Shown here one piece after another: positions 32,951 through 44,052 of a DNA stretch of 48,841 nt. The stretch is from Rickettsia sp. (GTDB taxonomy: Bacteria > Pseudomonadota > Alphaproteobacteria > Rickettsiales > Rickettsiaceae): NCBI GenBank assembly GCA_015657545.1, contig JADHZC010000010.1, positions 1-48,841 of the forward strand. The letters run 5' to 3'. The position numbers and the translations under genes were made by a program. Under the pieces are notes generated by a model. That model was not told where the DNA came from. It saw only the letters and a program-made list of their open reading frames with translations, and did not search any database. Within the stretch, counting starts at the first letter, position 1. Each line of letters starts with the position of its first letter.

Positions 32951-32976
32951 CATCATATTTCTAAAGTCAACAGCAG

Positions 32977-33406
32977 TAACTTTGTGTAGAAAACAAAGTT
33001 ATGAATATTGTTCCTTAGATCTAAATGAAGTATAGGCAATTCTAGGATTCAAGACCATTTATTTCTTTTTAATATTATTCTACATTACATTAATTTTCTA
33101 AAAATTTTTAGAAACTTTTTTATATTTGTCTATGATGACTATAAAGAGATTTAAATTTTTTTCTACATAAAAAGAAATAGCTCTAAAATTCTTTATTGGA
33201 TCTACTGTAATTATAAAGATCAGAAATTTTTTACAGAAAAAATTTTTCTATAAAATCATTTTTGCTTTTTTTTTATATCAATTATTTGACTAGCTTTCAA
33301 GAGTAAAAACGAGGTAAATAAAATGCTGATTACTACTCCTGATTTATTGATAAAAATTCTTTATATCAATCAAAAATTTTTTACTAGTAATAATATAGAA
33401 GAATAA
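32977..33406 (+). other. 600-base gap between hdaA and groEL: hairpin and micro-ORF only
   Basis: The gap 32905-33503 has no clear gene. It holds an 8-base-pair hairpin TAACTTTG/CAAAGTTA (32977-33001, 9-base loop) without a T tract. It also has a 27-codon frame at 33323-33406 (starting MLITTPDLLIKILY) preceded by GAGG seven to eight bases upstream of the ATG. The latter has one of the better Shine-Dalgarno matches in the window but is short and matches nothing I know. The rest is featureless AT-rich DNA. Confidence 0.25.
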
Positions 33407-33433
33407 ATCTGTTAATATTTTTAAGAAGAGATC

Positions 33434-33474
33434 TAAGGGAGATAATTTATCTGAAATAAAATTAATCTCCCTTA
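33434..33474 (-). terminator. hairpin downstream of groEL
   Basis: TAAGGGAGAT (33434-33443) pairs exactly with ATCTCCCTTA (33465-33474), and the AATTT/AAATT inside can extend the stem. It lies 30 bases past the groEL stop on the minus strand and is the most GC-rich stem in the spacers here. No strong T tract follows, so it may act partly as an mRNA 3'-end stabiliser. Confidence 0.55.
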
Positions 33475-33503
33475 AGTATTAGAAATGTATATGAGGAATT
33501 TTT

Positions 33504-35165
<1,662 letters not shown>

Positions 35166-35244
35166 TCACTTATTTAATTAAATTTAAAATTCTTAATATT
35201 TTCATTTTGAATATTAATCGTTATAGATTCCCAAAAACAATGCT

Positions 35245-35535
35245 TTAAGAATTTATAATACCCATTATATCACTTTCTTTTATTACAATTATTTCTTCAT
35301 TATCAATTTTAACTTCTGTTCCTCCCCATTTTCCATATAAAACAACATCCCCTGTCTTTACAGTTAAAGGAATTGATTTACCATTTTGATCTAAATTACC
35401 TTGACCAACAGCTAAAACCGTTCCTCTTAAAGGTTTTTCTTTAGCTGAATCTGGTATGATGATACCACTAGCAGTTTTAGACTCTTGAGTGTCTGGCTTA
35501 ATAGCTACTCTATCATATAAAGGCTTAAATTTCAT
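35245..35535 (-). CDS. groES: 10-kDa co-chaperonin GroES
   Basis: A 96-residue heptameric lid for Gro[13 protein letters not shown] at the N-terminus, the mobile-loop region around [16 protein letters not shown], and [17 protein letters not shown] are diagnostic. A good Shine-Dalgarno (GAGG, minus strand) lies eight to nine bases before the ATG, unusual in this window and suited to high expression. Confidence 0.99.
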   Translation of the reverse strand: MKFKPLYDRVAIKPDTQESKTASGIIIPDSAKEKPLRGTVLAVGQGNLDQNGKSIPLTVKTGDVVLYGKWGGTEVKIDNEEIIVIKESDIMGIINS

Positions 35536-35598
35536 TCTTTACCTCATGTATAAAAATATTAAAAATTAATTATTTAATAGTTTGATATGAATGTTTAT

Positions 35599-35627
35599 TT
35601 GAGTGACTTCTCAATAGTCAAACTCAA
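35599..35627 (-). promoter_or_regulatory. inverted repeat upstream of groESL
   Basis: TTGAGTGACT (35599-35608) and AGTCAAACTCAA (35616-35627) form an imperfect inverted repeat 64 bases before groES. On the minus strand the repeat includes TTGACT, followed at 17 bases by ATAAAC, a weak promoter. It is not the CIRCE element (TTAGCACTC-N9-GAGTGCTAA). Further upstream, CCCTTGAA (35706-35699, minus strand, inside the end of the rlu gene) resembles a sigma-32 -35 box, but a matching -10 box is not clear. An operator or heat-shock element is possible. Confidence 0.35.
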
Positions 35628-35694
35628 CTTAACACTAATTACATCTTATAACATCTCAAACTAATTACGAACCTATATATAATATAAAAAATTA

Positions 35695-36666
35695 TTAATT
35701 CAAGGGCATGTAAAAAGAATTATCCTTATAATCAAATTTTTCTACAAATTGATAGAGATAAGATCTATCTATATCAAAATTCTGAAAAAATTCTTCTTTA
35801 GGAAAAGAAAAAATAGAAATTTTACGTTTAAAAATTTGATAATCAATATCAACTTTAGTTGCATATAATTTTAATGCGGAATATTCTTGAGTAGAATTAT
35901 ATTTTCTGTCTCCAACAATAGGGCAACCAATCTTTAGAGCATGTTTTCTAATCTGATGTTTGATACCAGTAATAGGTTGGAACAATAACAAAGAATGATT
36001 TTTATATTTTTTGAGTAATTTATAGAAACTAATAGCAATTCTTTGCTTAACATTATTACAAGAATCTTTATAATAATGTATATCCTGAATTTTTCCTTCT
36101 ATATTTTGAGGAAAATGATCTACTAAAGCCAAATAACTTTTATAAATTAATCTGTTTTTAAAAGCTCTAGTTAACTTTACTGCATTTACATAACCCTTAG
36201 CAATAATCAAAATACCGCCAGTATCTTTATCAAGTCTATGAACTATTTTTAAATCTCCTTGTTTTTCTTGATTCCAATAAGAAATAGCATTTTGTAAAGA
36301 AATTTTGACATTACTTCCTCCCTGCACTGCAACATAATGAGATTTATCTATAGCTATAAATTCTTCAGAATCCCAAATGATTCTAGATTCAAGCTCCTTA
36401 TGTGTAAATTTTTTAATCAATGAATTATCTAAATAATTTTGGTTTGGATTATTGATTTCTAAATTAATAAAATCTTTATATTCTATAATATCTCCATCAT
36501 TTAATGTTTGATTAGAAAATGTTCTTTTCCCATTTAAGATTATATCTTTCTGTCTCAATAATTTTTGTATAAAACCATGAGAAAAGGAATTACTAAATCT
36601 TTTTAAAAATTTATCTAATCTTGTATCCAATACATTTTTAACCAACAACTTCTTATATTTGGCCAT
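35695..36666 (-). CDS. RluC/RluD-family 23S rRNA pseudouridine synthase
   Basis: Isomerises specific uridines in large-subunit rRNA. I start at ATG 36664-36666 (MAKYKKLLVKNVLDTRLDKF), giving 323 residues; a start at 36705 would add 13 atypical residues and deepen the overlap with ctaA. It has an S4 RNA-binding domain (residues 8-65) and a catalytic domain with HRLDKDTGG (catalytic Asp146). The longer linker and S4 layout favour RluC, but RluD is not excluded. It overlaps the ctaA 3' end by 14 bases. Confidence 0.9.
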   Translation of the reverse strand: MAKYKKLLVKNVLDTRLDKFLKRFSNSFSHGFIQKLLRQKDIILNGKRTFSNQTLNDGDIIEYKDFINLEINNPNQNYLDNSLIKKFTHKELESRIIWDSEEFIAIDKSHYVAVQGGSNVKISLQNAISYWNQEKQGDLKIVHRLDKDTGGILIIAKGYVNAVKLTRAFKNRLIYKSYLALVDHFPQNIEGKIQDIHYYKDSCNNVKQRIAISFYKLLKKYKNHSLLLFQPITGIKHQIRKHALKIGCPIVGDRKYNSTQEYSALKLYATKVDIDYQIFKRKISIFSFPKEEFFQNFDIDRSYLYQFVEKFDYKDNSFYMPLN

Positions 36667-37711
36667 TATTATAGATAAAGAAAAATAAGTAAAAAATGTA
36701 AACATACATAAAAGAAATCATCAATGCCCAAATTTGATGAAATAGAGCAAGAGCAACAGGTATAGAAAATAATAAAGTTAAAACCCCAACAAAAAATTGT
36801 ATTAATATGGTAATAAATAACAAATTCATACAAAATCTAAAATTTTTATTCTTAATAAAAAAGAAACTATAAAGAGAGAAAAAAAAAGAGCAAATAATAA
36901 GCAACATAGCCATTATTCTATGAAAAAATTGTATATATACAGCATCTGAAAAAATTTGAGATATCTTTATTATTGAAAAATTAATTTCTGTAGGAATAAT
37001 CCCATCACCCATCATAGGATAAGAATTATAAATAAGCCCAGCTTTTAAACCAGCAACAAAGCATCCTAAAATTACCTGTACTAAAAATAAAAAATAAAAA
37101 ACTATAAAAATAATAAATATATTTTGAGAAATTTTATTTCTTTTGAGCAATATTTTTTTGGCTAAATAAAGATCTTTATAATATAAAAATCTAAAAAAAA
37201 TTACATTACATAAAAATAAAGCTAATATAAAATGAATAGCTAAGCGATAATGACTAACATGAGGTTTGTTAATTAAGCCACTCTTAACCATATACCAGCC
37301 AATAAATCCTTGTAAAAGAATAGCTAGAAATATAATAACAAGATATTTATCTATTTTAATTTTTTTAAGAAAAATAAAAAAAAATCCTGGAATAACAAAA
37401 ATTATAAATATGCTTCTAGCAAGAATCCTATGTATATACTCAATTAAAAAAATACGTTTAAACTCATTTAAGTTCATATCAAAATTAATTTGAATATATT
37501 CTGGAGAAATTTTATATTTATTAAATTCTACACTCCACGCATGATCTGTTAATGGTAAAAAAAGCCCTGTAACTGGCTTCCATTCAGTAATGGATAACCC
37601 AGATCCTGTAAGCCTAGTATATCCCCCTAATATCACAGTAAAAAGAGCTAAAATACCAACCAAAAATAACCATATAAGAATATTTCTAATATCTGATTTA
37701 TGATAATTCAT
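36653..37711 (-). CDS. ctaA: haem A synthase (CtaA/Cox15)
   Basis: Oxidises haem O to haem A for cytochrome aa3 oxidase. The 352-residue membrane protein has about eight helices. Four haem-ligand-type histidines sit in EYIHRILAR, SHYRLAIHF, QFFHRIMAM and ALFHQIWAL, and the N-terminal loop GGYTRLTGSGLSITEWKPV is diagnostic for the alphaproteobacterial/mitochondrial Cox15 type. It lies nine bases downstream of the polyprenyl synthase gene, so the two and the rlu gene probably share a transcript. Confidence 0.97.
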   Translation of the reverse strand: MNYHKSDIRNILIWLFLVGILALFTVILGGYTRLTGSGLSITEWKPVTGLFLPLTDHAWSVEFNKYKISPEYIQINFDMNLNEFKRIFLIEYIHRILARSIFIIFVIPGFFFIFLKKIKIDKYLVIIFLAILLQGFIGWYMVKSGLINKPHVSHYRLAIHFILALFLCNVIFFRFLYYKDLYLAKKILLKRNKISQNIFIIFIVFYFLFLVQVILGCFVAGLKAGLIYNSYPMMGDGIIPTEINFSIIKISQIFSDAVYIQFFHRIMAMLLIICSFFFSLYSFFFIKNKNFRFCMNLLFITILIQFFVGVLTLLFSIPVALALFHQIWALMISFMYVYIFYLFFFIYNNGQI

Positions 37712-37720
37712 ACTCTCAAA

Positions 37721-38704
37721 TTAGATTCTATTTACGATAAAGTTGGTAAGTTGTTGAACATAACTAAAATTTTGATTCCTAATATTAAGACTCTTAAGTA
37801 AAGATTGAGATTCTCTCTCTAATTGAGCTAAAATTTTTTTTATATGCTCATTTATTTTCAAATTTATCATTTGTTGTTTAATCCATTGAAATTCTTCATC
37901 ATTTCTTTCTGTATATTGAAACATTACTTCTAGTTTACTTTTATCTTCTAAAGTCAAAAAATTATGTAAAATAATTACGGGCAACGTTACTTTTCCTTCC
38001 TGAAAATCTCCTCCTGGAGATTTTCCAAGAGAGGTTAAACCAAAACCATAATCCATAACATCGTCTGTAATTTGAAAAATTCTACCTACTAATAATCCAT
38101 ATTGTTTTAATTTATCTGAATAATTTTCTTGAAAACTTAAGATACTAGACACTTCGAACGCAGCAGAAAATAATTTAGCTGTCTTTAGATCTATAATATG
38201 AAAATATTCTTCTTGAGAAAAAATTTTTTTCTTTTTTAACTGAGAAAGCTGAACCACTTCCCCTTCAATAATCAAAGAGGAGGTTTTCGCTAATACATCT
38301 AAAACTTTTAGCGATTTTACAGAAACAAGAAAATTAAATGCTTGACTTAATAAAAAATCTCCAACAAGGATACTAGCATTTACTCCCCAAACAACATTAG
38401 CGGAAGGCAAAGACCTTCTTGTTTTGCTACCATCCACAACATCATCATGAAGCAAAGTGGCCATATGTATAAGCTCAATAGCAGCACAACTATTGATTAT
38501 TTTATCATCAGGCTCAACATCAGACAACATTTTAAAAGCTAGCAAAGAAAAAATAGACCTAATTTTTTTACCTCCTGAATTAACTATATAATCCCCTATA
38601 ATTTTTATTAACGCTTCTCTATTTTGAAAATATTCAAGAATTTTTTGATCTAAAGCTTTTAAATCATTCTCTAAATATAGCTTTAAATCCTGTAAAATAA
38701 CCAA
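37721..38704 (-). CDS. ispB: trans-polyprenyl (octaprenyl-type) diphosphate synthase
   Basis: Elongates FPP with IPP to make the ubiquinone side chain. The 327 residues contain both aspartate-rich motifs: DDVVD (87-91) in LLHDDVVDGSKTRR, and DDVMD in ITDDVMDYG, plus GGKKIRS near residue 45 and LGKSPGGDFQEGKVTLP. The small residues five and four places before the first motif (AT in MATLLHDD) fit a long-chain product; the exact chain length cannot be read. Confidence 0.93.
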   Translation of the reverse strand: MVILQDLKLYLENDLKALDQKILEYFQNREALIKIIGDYIVNSGGKKIRSIFSLLAFKMLSDVEPDDKIINSCAAIELIHMATLLHDDVVDGSKTRRSLPSANVVWGVNASILVGDFLLSQAFNFLVSVKSLKVLDVLAKTSSLIIEGEVVQLSQLKKKKIFSQEEYFHIIDLKTAKLFSAAFEVSSILSFQENYSDKLKQYGLLVGRIFQITDDVMDYGFGLTSLGKSPGGDFQEGKVTLPVIILHNFLTLEDKSKLEVMFQYTERNDEEFQWIKQQMINLKINEHIKKILAQLERESQSLLKSLNIRNQNFSYVQQLTNFIVNRI

Positions 38705-38788
38705 TTGAAGTAACCTCTTAAAATACTTAACATGAATATATCTAAATAATAGAGGAAAATATCCAAAATAAAATTTTTTCTTAAATAA

Positions 38789-39415
38789 TTATTTGTGCTT
38801 ACCATCTTTTATCATCTTAGATAATTGTTGAGCACTTACAATTTTCCTTTCTATCCAGTTATTCAAAAATGCCTCAGCAATTTTTTTATCATTTATAATA
38901 ACCAAATTTTCTGCATTACGAGTATCTGCTGCATGGCTAAAGTTAAATGATCCAGTTATCACTTTTTCCTTATCTATTATGATCACCTTATTATGAGCTA
39001 AACCATTCATTTTATCAAAACTGATATTAATATTTTTAGATTTGAGCAATTTATAACCCTTAATATTGGATCTATAACTTTTATAATCTAATAAGATATT
39101 AATTTTCACTCCATTATTATGAGCATATAATATTGCATCTATAATTCCTTGATGAGTTAAAACATATGCTTGCATAAATAAGTCATGTCGTGCATTTTTA
39201 ATCTCTTCTATTACAAGATCTCCACAACCAGAAGGAGGAGTAAAACATAGTTTTATGTTATCAGTATTAGAAGACAGCAAATGTTTTTTGATAAAGAAAA
39301 CATCACTCTTCATCAAAGATCCAATAATAAAGCCTAAAATAAATATCAATATTAATATTGACCATTTTTTAGATAGCAAAATTTTGATCTTATTATTAAA
39401 AATTTTGAAATCCAT
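38789..39415 (-). CDS. membrane-anchored single-HKD phospholipase D-like protein
   Basis: A 208-residue protein with an N-terminal hydrophobic segment (about 15-34, KWSILILIFILGFIIGSLM) that may be an anchor or uncleaved signal, then one PLD domain with HNKVIIIDKEKVITGSFNFS (HxK...D, about residues 142-161). With one HKD motif it should dimerise, like the Nuc endonuclease. Rickettsia species have a similar secreted Pld linked to phagosome escape; whether this one is a lipase or nuclease cannot be decided from sequence. Confidence 0.88.
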   Translation of the reverse strand: MDFKIFNNKIKILLSKKWSILILIFILGFIIGSLMKSDVFFIKKHLLSSNTDNIKLCFTPPSGCGDLVIEEIKNARHDLFMQAYVLTHQGIIDAILYAHNNGVKINILLDYKSYRSNIKGYKLLKSKNINISFDKMNGLAHNKVIIIDKEKVITGSFNFSHAADTRNAENLVIINDKKIAEAFLNNWIERKIVSAQQLSKMIKDGKHK

Positions 39416-39543
39416 TTTATTTTTTATAATAAATAATTTATGATAACTTACTATAATGATAGTAAAATTTAAACTTTTTTCTATTCAAATATTAAATAAT
39501 AACGAATCACTATTAATTTTTACTATAATAAGTAATTTACTAT

Positions 39544-40197
39544 ATGGAAGAATTTTTTATAAAAAACTTATCTATGTTTTCTTACATATTAAAAGGAGCT
39601 CCCATTGCAATATTTTATAGCATAATTGCAATGTTTTTGGGTTTTAGTATAGCCTTATTTTTGACTATTTTAAGAATCAAAAATTCTAGTTTACTAAATT
39701 TATGCATAAGATCTTATGTATCAATTTTTAGAGGTACACCAATGCTTCTTCAATTAAGTGTTTTTTATTTCGGGATTTCATCAATCAGCAAACTAAAAAT
39801 GAGCCCTTCTATGGCTGCTATTACAACTTTATCATTAAATTCTGGAGCCTATTTATATGAAATTTTAAGAGGAGCAGTAAATGCAATTCCTAAAGGACAA
39901 TATGAAGCCGCTAAAGTTTTAGGAATAAGAGAAAACTTAATTATGAGAGATATTATCTTACCACAAGCATTAAAAAATTTATTACCATCTCTAACAAATG
40001 AGTTGATCACATTATTAAAAGATACTTCTTTAATTTCGATCATAGGAGTGCATGAAATGCTATCTAGAGCAAAAAATATAGCTGCAGAAAATTTTACATG
40101 GCTTTTACCATTTTGTATATCAGGAGCAATATATTATATATTAGTACTTATAATTAGTTATATTTCAAAAAAAATTGAGCAAAATCTTATCAAATGA
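39544..40197 (+). CDS. amino-acid ABC transporter permease (GlnP/HisMQ type)
   Basis: An inner-membrane permease of 217 residues with about five helices. It has the polar amino-acid permease signature (YVSIFRGTPMLLQLSVFYFG) and the EAA loop (GAVNAIPKGQYEAAKVLGIRE) that docks with the ATPase. The stop overlaps the start of the ATPase gene by four bases. No periplasmic binding protein gene is in the window. Substrate (glutamine or another polar amino acid) is family-level inference. Confidence 0.93.
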   Translation: MEEFFIKNLSMFSYILKGAPIAIFYSIIAMFLGFSIALFLTILRIKNSSLLNLCIRSYVSIFRGTPMLLQLSVFYFGISSISKLKMSPSMAAITTLSLNSGAYLYEILRGAVNAIPKGQYEAAKVLGIRENLIMRDIILPQALKNLLPSLTNELITLLKDTSLISIIGVHEMLSRAKNIAAENFTWLLPFCISGAIYYILVLIISYISKKIEQNLIK

Positions 40198-40928
40198 AAA
40201 TTCAATTAAGCAATATATTTAAAATATTTTCTAATAATCACAAAGCATTAAAGAATATCAATTTAAAATTTGATAAAAAAGAAATAACCACTATTTTAGG
40301 ACGCTCTGGTAGTGGAAAGTCTACTCTTCTAAGAATTATCAATTTATTAGAGAAACCATCAAAAGGGAAAATTTTTTTTGATAATGAAGAAATAATACAG
40401 AACAAACCTAATAATTCGTACCTAAAAATAGGAATGGTATTTCAACAATTTAATCTATTTCCACATTTTACAGTAGAAAAAAATCTTACATATGCATTAA
40501 TGAAATACTCGACAGAATTATCATTTGATGTAATCAAAGAAAGAGCAAAAATTTTACTAAAAAAATTTAATATTGAAGATAAAATTCACTCTTACCCTAA
40601 AGATTTATCAGGAGGAGAAAAACAAAGAGCTGCTATTTGCAGAGCATTAATGTTACAACCTAAATTTATGACATTTGACGAACCAACCTCTGCATTAGAT
40701 GTAGAAAATACGAATGACGTGATAAAAATCATTCGAGAATTAAAAAAAGAAATGAACATCTTACTAATAACACATAATATCAAATTTGCTCAGATAGTTT
40801 CTAGTAGAGTATTGTTCATGGATAAAGGAGAGATATTGGAAGATACAAAATCCTCACAATTTTTCTCTAGCCCAAATTCTCATAGAGGAAAGATTTTTTT
40901 AAAAAATATAGAAAATTTAATTTTCTAG
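40194..40928 (+). CDS. amino-acid ABC transporter ATP-binding protein (GlnQ type)
   Basis: ATPase partner of the preceding permease, 244 residues. It has Walker A GRSGSGKST, the Q loop GMVFQQFNLFPHFTVEKN, signature LSGGEKQRAAICRAL, Walker B MTFDEPTSALD, and the H loop LLITHN. Translationally coupled to the permease by an ATGA overlap. Confidence 0.96.
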   Translation: MKIQLSNIFKIFSNNHKALKNINLKFDKKEITTILGRSGSGKSTLLRIINLLEKPSKGKIFFDNEEIIQNKPNNSYLKIGMVFQQFNLFPHFTVEKNLTYALMKYSTELSFDVIKERAKILLKKFNIEDKIHSYPKDLSGGEKQRAAICRALMLQPKFMTFDEPTSALDVENTNDVIKIIRELKKEMNILLITHNIKFAQIVSSRVLFMDKGEILEDTKSSQFFSSPNSHRGKIFLKNIENLIF

Positions 40929-40979
40929 TTCTATAATGATCATTTTTAAAATATCAAACAATATAATATAATTTATAAA

Positions 40980-41555
40980 ATGCTAACTCTAGAAGAAATT
41001 TTTAATGCAAGAAGTTGCTACGAATTTTCAGAAAAAGCTATAGAAAAAAAAATTATTTATAAAATTTATAATTTAATGAAATTAGGTCCAACTTCTGCTA
41101 ATTCTATGCCTATTAGAATATTTTTTGTTGAATCTAAAGATGCAAAATTAAAATTATTAGAATGTGTTAATTCTTCTAATAAAAATTTTGTTCAAAATGC
41201 TCCTTTAACTGTACTGTTTGCATATGATAAAAATTTTTATTCTAAAATGGATTATTTATTTCCTCACAATAAAAATTTACAAAAAATTTATGCAGAAAAT
41301 AAAATGCTTTCAGATGAAACAGCTTTAAGAAACTCATCTCTGCAGGCAGCATATTTTTTGATGATTGCTAGAGGGTTCGGTTTATCTTGTGGCCCTATAT
41401 CTGGATTTAATACTAACAGGATAAATGAGTTATTTTTTTCTAACTCTACATATAAAATAAATTTTTTATGTATATTAGGTTATTCTAAAATTAAAAAACA
41501 CAAATTTGAAAGACTTCCTAAATTAGATTTTGAATTCGTTACAAAATTTTTGTAA
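40980..41555 (+). CDS. RutE/HadB-like nitroreductase-family protein
   Basis: An FMN-dependent oxidoreductase fold, 191 residues. The pattern ARSCYEFSEKAI, LMKLGPTSANSMPIRIFFVE, APLTVLFAYD, ALRNSSLQAAYFLMIARGFG and LSCGPISGFN follows the RutE subgroup (annotated as malonic semialdehyde reductase). No other pyrimidine-degradation gene is near, so the physiological substrate is unknown. It lies 51 bases after the ABC genes and may be co-transcribed. Confidence 0.87.
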   Translation: MLTLEEIFNARSCYEFSEKAIEKKIIYKIYNLMKLGPTSANSMPIRIFFVESKDAKLKLLECVNSSNKNFVQNAPLTVLFAYDKNFYSKMDYLFPHNKNLQKIYAENKMLSDETALRNSSLQAAYFLMIARGFGLSCGPISGFNTNRINELFFSNSTYKINFLCILGYSKIKKHKFERLPKLDFEFVTKFL

Positions 41556-41659
41556 AAATTTTATGCAACAATACTTGATTAAAAACTGTATTAATGCTAG
41601 TAAGAACTAATATCATATTATTTTTGTAAATAATTTAACTAAACAGGAAAAATAAAAAT

Positions 41660-42190
41660 TTGAAAAAAGATAATAAAATTAACAAACAAATCACTAGTCT
41701 CAAAGTAAGAGTTATAGATCAAAATGGCAAAATGTTGGGTGTTCTAAATACAAATGAAGCTCTTAAAATTGCATTTAATTTAAATCTTGATTTAGTAGAG
41801 GTAGCAAGTAACAGTAATCCTCCCGTATGCAAAATATTAGATTTTAAAAAATTTCTATACGAAAGTAAAAAACACTTTCATGAAGCTAAAAAAAATCAAA
41901 AAAAGCATAAAAATCTTCTCAAAGAAATAAAATTAAAAATAAATATAGCTTCAGGAGATCTGGATATTAAAATTCAAAAAATTCGTAAATTTCTTGAAGA
42001 ACGTAATAAAGTAAAAATTTCTCTTTTATTCAAAGGTAGAGAAATTGTTCATAAAGAAAGAGGATTCAATCTTCTTGAACAGATTAGGATACAAACAAAT
42101 GAAATTTCACAAAATGCAGAAGCATCTACACCAAAATTAGAGGGAAGACAAATAGTCATGATATTATCTCCTATATCTCAAAAAAAATAG
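41660..42190 (+). CDS. infC: translation initiation factor IF-3
   Basis: Binds the 30S subunit and checks start-codon selection. The 176 residues have the N-terminal domain (VRVIDQNGKMLGVL, LDLVEVASNSNPPVCKILDF), a Lys-rich linker and the C-terminal domain (FLEERNKVKISLLFKGREI). The frame has no ATG; the start is the TTG at 41660, 11 bases after an AGGA. Non-AUG starts in infC are a known autoregulatory device, usually AUU, AUC or AUA; here it is TTG. rpmI and rplT, the usual followers, are absent; a dead mobile element follows. Confidence 0.95.
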   Translation: MKKDNKINKQITSLKVRVIDQNGKMLGVLNTNEALKIAFNLNLDLVEVASNSNPPVCKILDFKKFLYESKKHFHEAKKNQKKHKNLLKEIKLKINIASGDLDIKIQKIRKFLEERNKVKISLLFKGREIVHKERGFNLLEQIRIQTNEISQNAEASTPKLEGRQIVMILSPISQKK

Positions 42191-42374
42191 CCCTTCAATA
42201 GTTAAAAAATCATTTAATTTATAATTCACAGCTTAAATATTGACTAAATGTTAAAAAATGCTATTAATCTTATTTATGATTTTATGAATAGCCAAATATC
42301 AACTATCAAGGTTATTATAGTGGTTTTATGATAGAAATGCCTCTCTCAATACTACAATTTGAACTAAAATCTTA

Positions 42375-43815
42375 AGCAATCCTGCTTCTTTAGGTACAAA
42401 TTAAGCAAGAAATTAAAATATTCTTGTTTCTTATGTATTTTTGTTATACTAAGAGTATAAAACATTATGTGAAATGATACTAGTTAGTAGAAAAGGTAAA
42501 ATTTAGAGCAAGACAAACTAATATATTAGAAAAACATTCTGGATCAATGGAGGGATTGTGCTAAATTTACTTAGAATGCAAAATACTTTGAGGGAAAATA
42601 TTGTAGGACCTTTGCTAAAAAATACTGCTCTGTAGAAACATATGTTTCTATAAATCAAATTTATGTTCACTCTAAATCTAAAGATTTAAGTATATTTTGT
42701 TTCAATTATTCTTCCGTTATATAAAGTTAATACATAAGTAATTGGTATTTTACTTATAAGGACTTTATTAAAGGTAAATGTGATAAACCTAGATTCAAAA
42801 AAATCTAATATTAGTAGCTTATATTTAATAAGAGAAAATTTTTAGTTTTTATAAAAATAAGAACTACAATTCAAAATTGTTTATAGAAATTACAACACAT
42901 AAAAAATTCTATAAAGAAAGAATCTGGCTATTATTACATAAATTTTTGATATAAAAAGGAGTATAGGAGTCAAATAATAGTCTCCAGAGGAGAAACTAAA
43001 TGATCTTAGAAGTCAGTCTTCTTATTTAAATATGTTGTTGGTATGGATAAAGCTATCAATTAGTAAGGCTAAGAAGAAGATGTAAGTTATAACATGAAAC
43101 AAATATCTATTTTACAATTGTAAAAGAAAAATAATAAACTCAAATCTTTACAAAAAAAACTAGCAAGACAAAGAAGAGTTTTTTGAAAAGAAGAGAAAAA
43201 ATATCTAATAGACTAAAAAAAACAAGGTTAACATTAAGTAGAACTTATCAAGATAGGAGAATATAAGAAGAAATTTCTCGCATCAAAAAAGCAATATCAT
43301 TAGTGAAAAAAATATCGGTTAAGATATTTTTAGCTTAGAGGATCTCGAAATAAAGAATACAACAAAATCAGCTAAAGTGATAATAGAATCTTCAGGCAAG
43401 AATGTAAAAGCTAAATCAGGATTAAATAGAGAGATACTAAACGAATTGTAGTATATGTTAGAAATTAGAGACTATGTGTTAAATTATAAGAACAAAAGAC
43501 GTAAGAAAAGATGTTTTAAAGCATAAACATCATACAAATTCTAAACATGTACAAAATCTAGATCAGTAGATAAAGAAAATAGAAAAAATTAATCAATATT
43601 TAAATGTACTATATGTAGTAATACACAGACAATGTAGATAGAAATACGTCATCAGTAATCAAAAAAAGAGGAATAGCATTAATAAAAAAGCTTTCTATTA
43701 TAGGATTTAGAACAAATAAAAATAGTTATTGATACCTTTAAAGTCAAAAAAGCATAGTTACATAAATACTGCTTAATATATTAGAATCTTGCTCCTTTAG
43801 GGACGAGTAATTCAC
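42375..43815 (+). mobile_element. decayed IS200/IS605-type element with tnpB remnant (copy B)
   Basis: No frame stays open, but TnpB is readable across all three frames: KVKFRARQTN near 42497, VETYVSINQIY, WYFTYKDFIKGKCDKPRFKK, VGMDKAI (first RuvC-like aspartate), LKSLQKKLARQRRVF, LEDLEIKN-like text near 43340, and GKNVKAKSGLNREILNE. The zinc finger near 43605 is damaged. The right end reads TTGCTCCTTTAGGGACGAGT and TTCAC (43789-43815), a subterminal hairpin shared with copy A. The left end, about 42375, has CTGCTTCTTTAG, also shared. No tnpA. The flanks 42191-42374 and 43816-44052 show no gene. Confidence 0.8.
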
Positions 43816-44052
43816 TTATTCTAAATAAGGCAATTCTTAACAAAAAGATAAAAAAGTAACATTTTTGAAACAATAACTATATTTAAAATCAAAATATTGA
43901 ATGTATTGCAAAAAATATTTTTTATAAATACAATTTCATAATTATGATTTACTATCAATGTCTACATTTATATACTATTTTTGATTTGGAAATAAAATAA
44001 TTGTTTAGCATATAAAGATTTTTCTCACTCTTTAAAAGAGGTTTTAAGACAT

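Noticed and set aside
35599..35627. CIRCE operator upstream of groES
   Set aside because: The arms do not match TTAGCACTC/GAGTGCTAA and the spacing differs; only a generic inverted repeat is supported.
42191..44052. A novel non-coding RNA locus in the long gene-free region
   Set aside because: Most of it aligns in order with TnpB and with copy A; the remainder on each side is plain AT-rich spacer.
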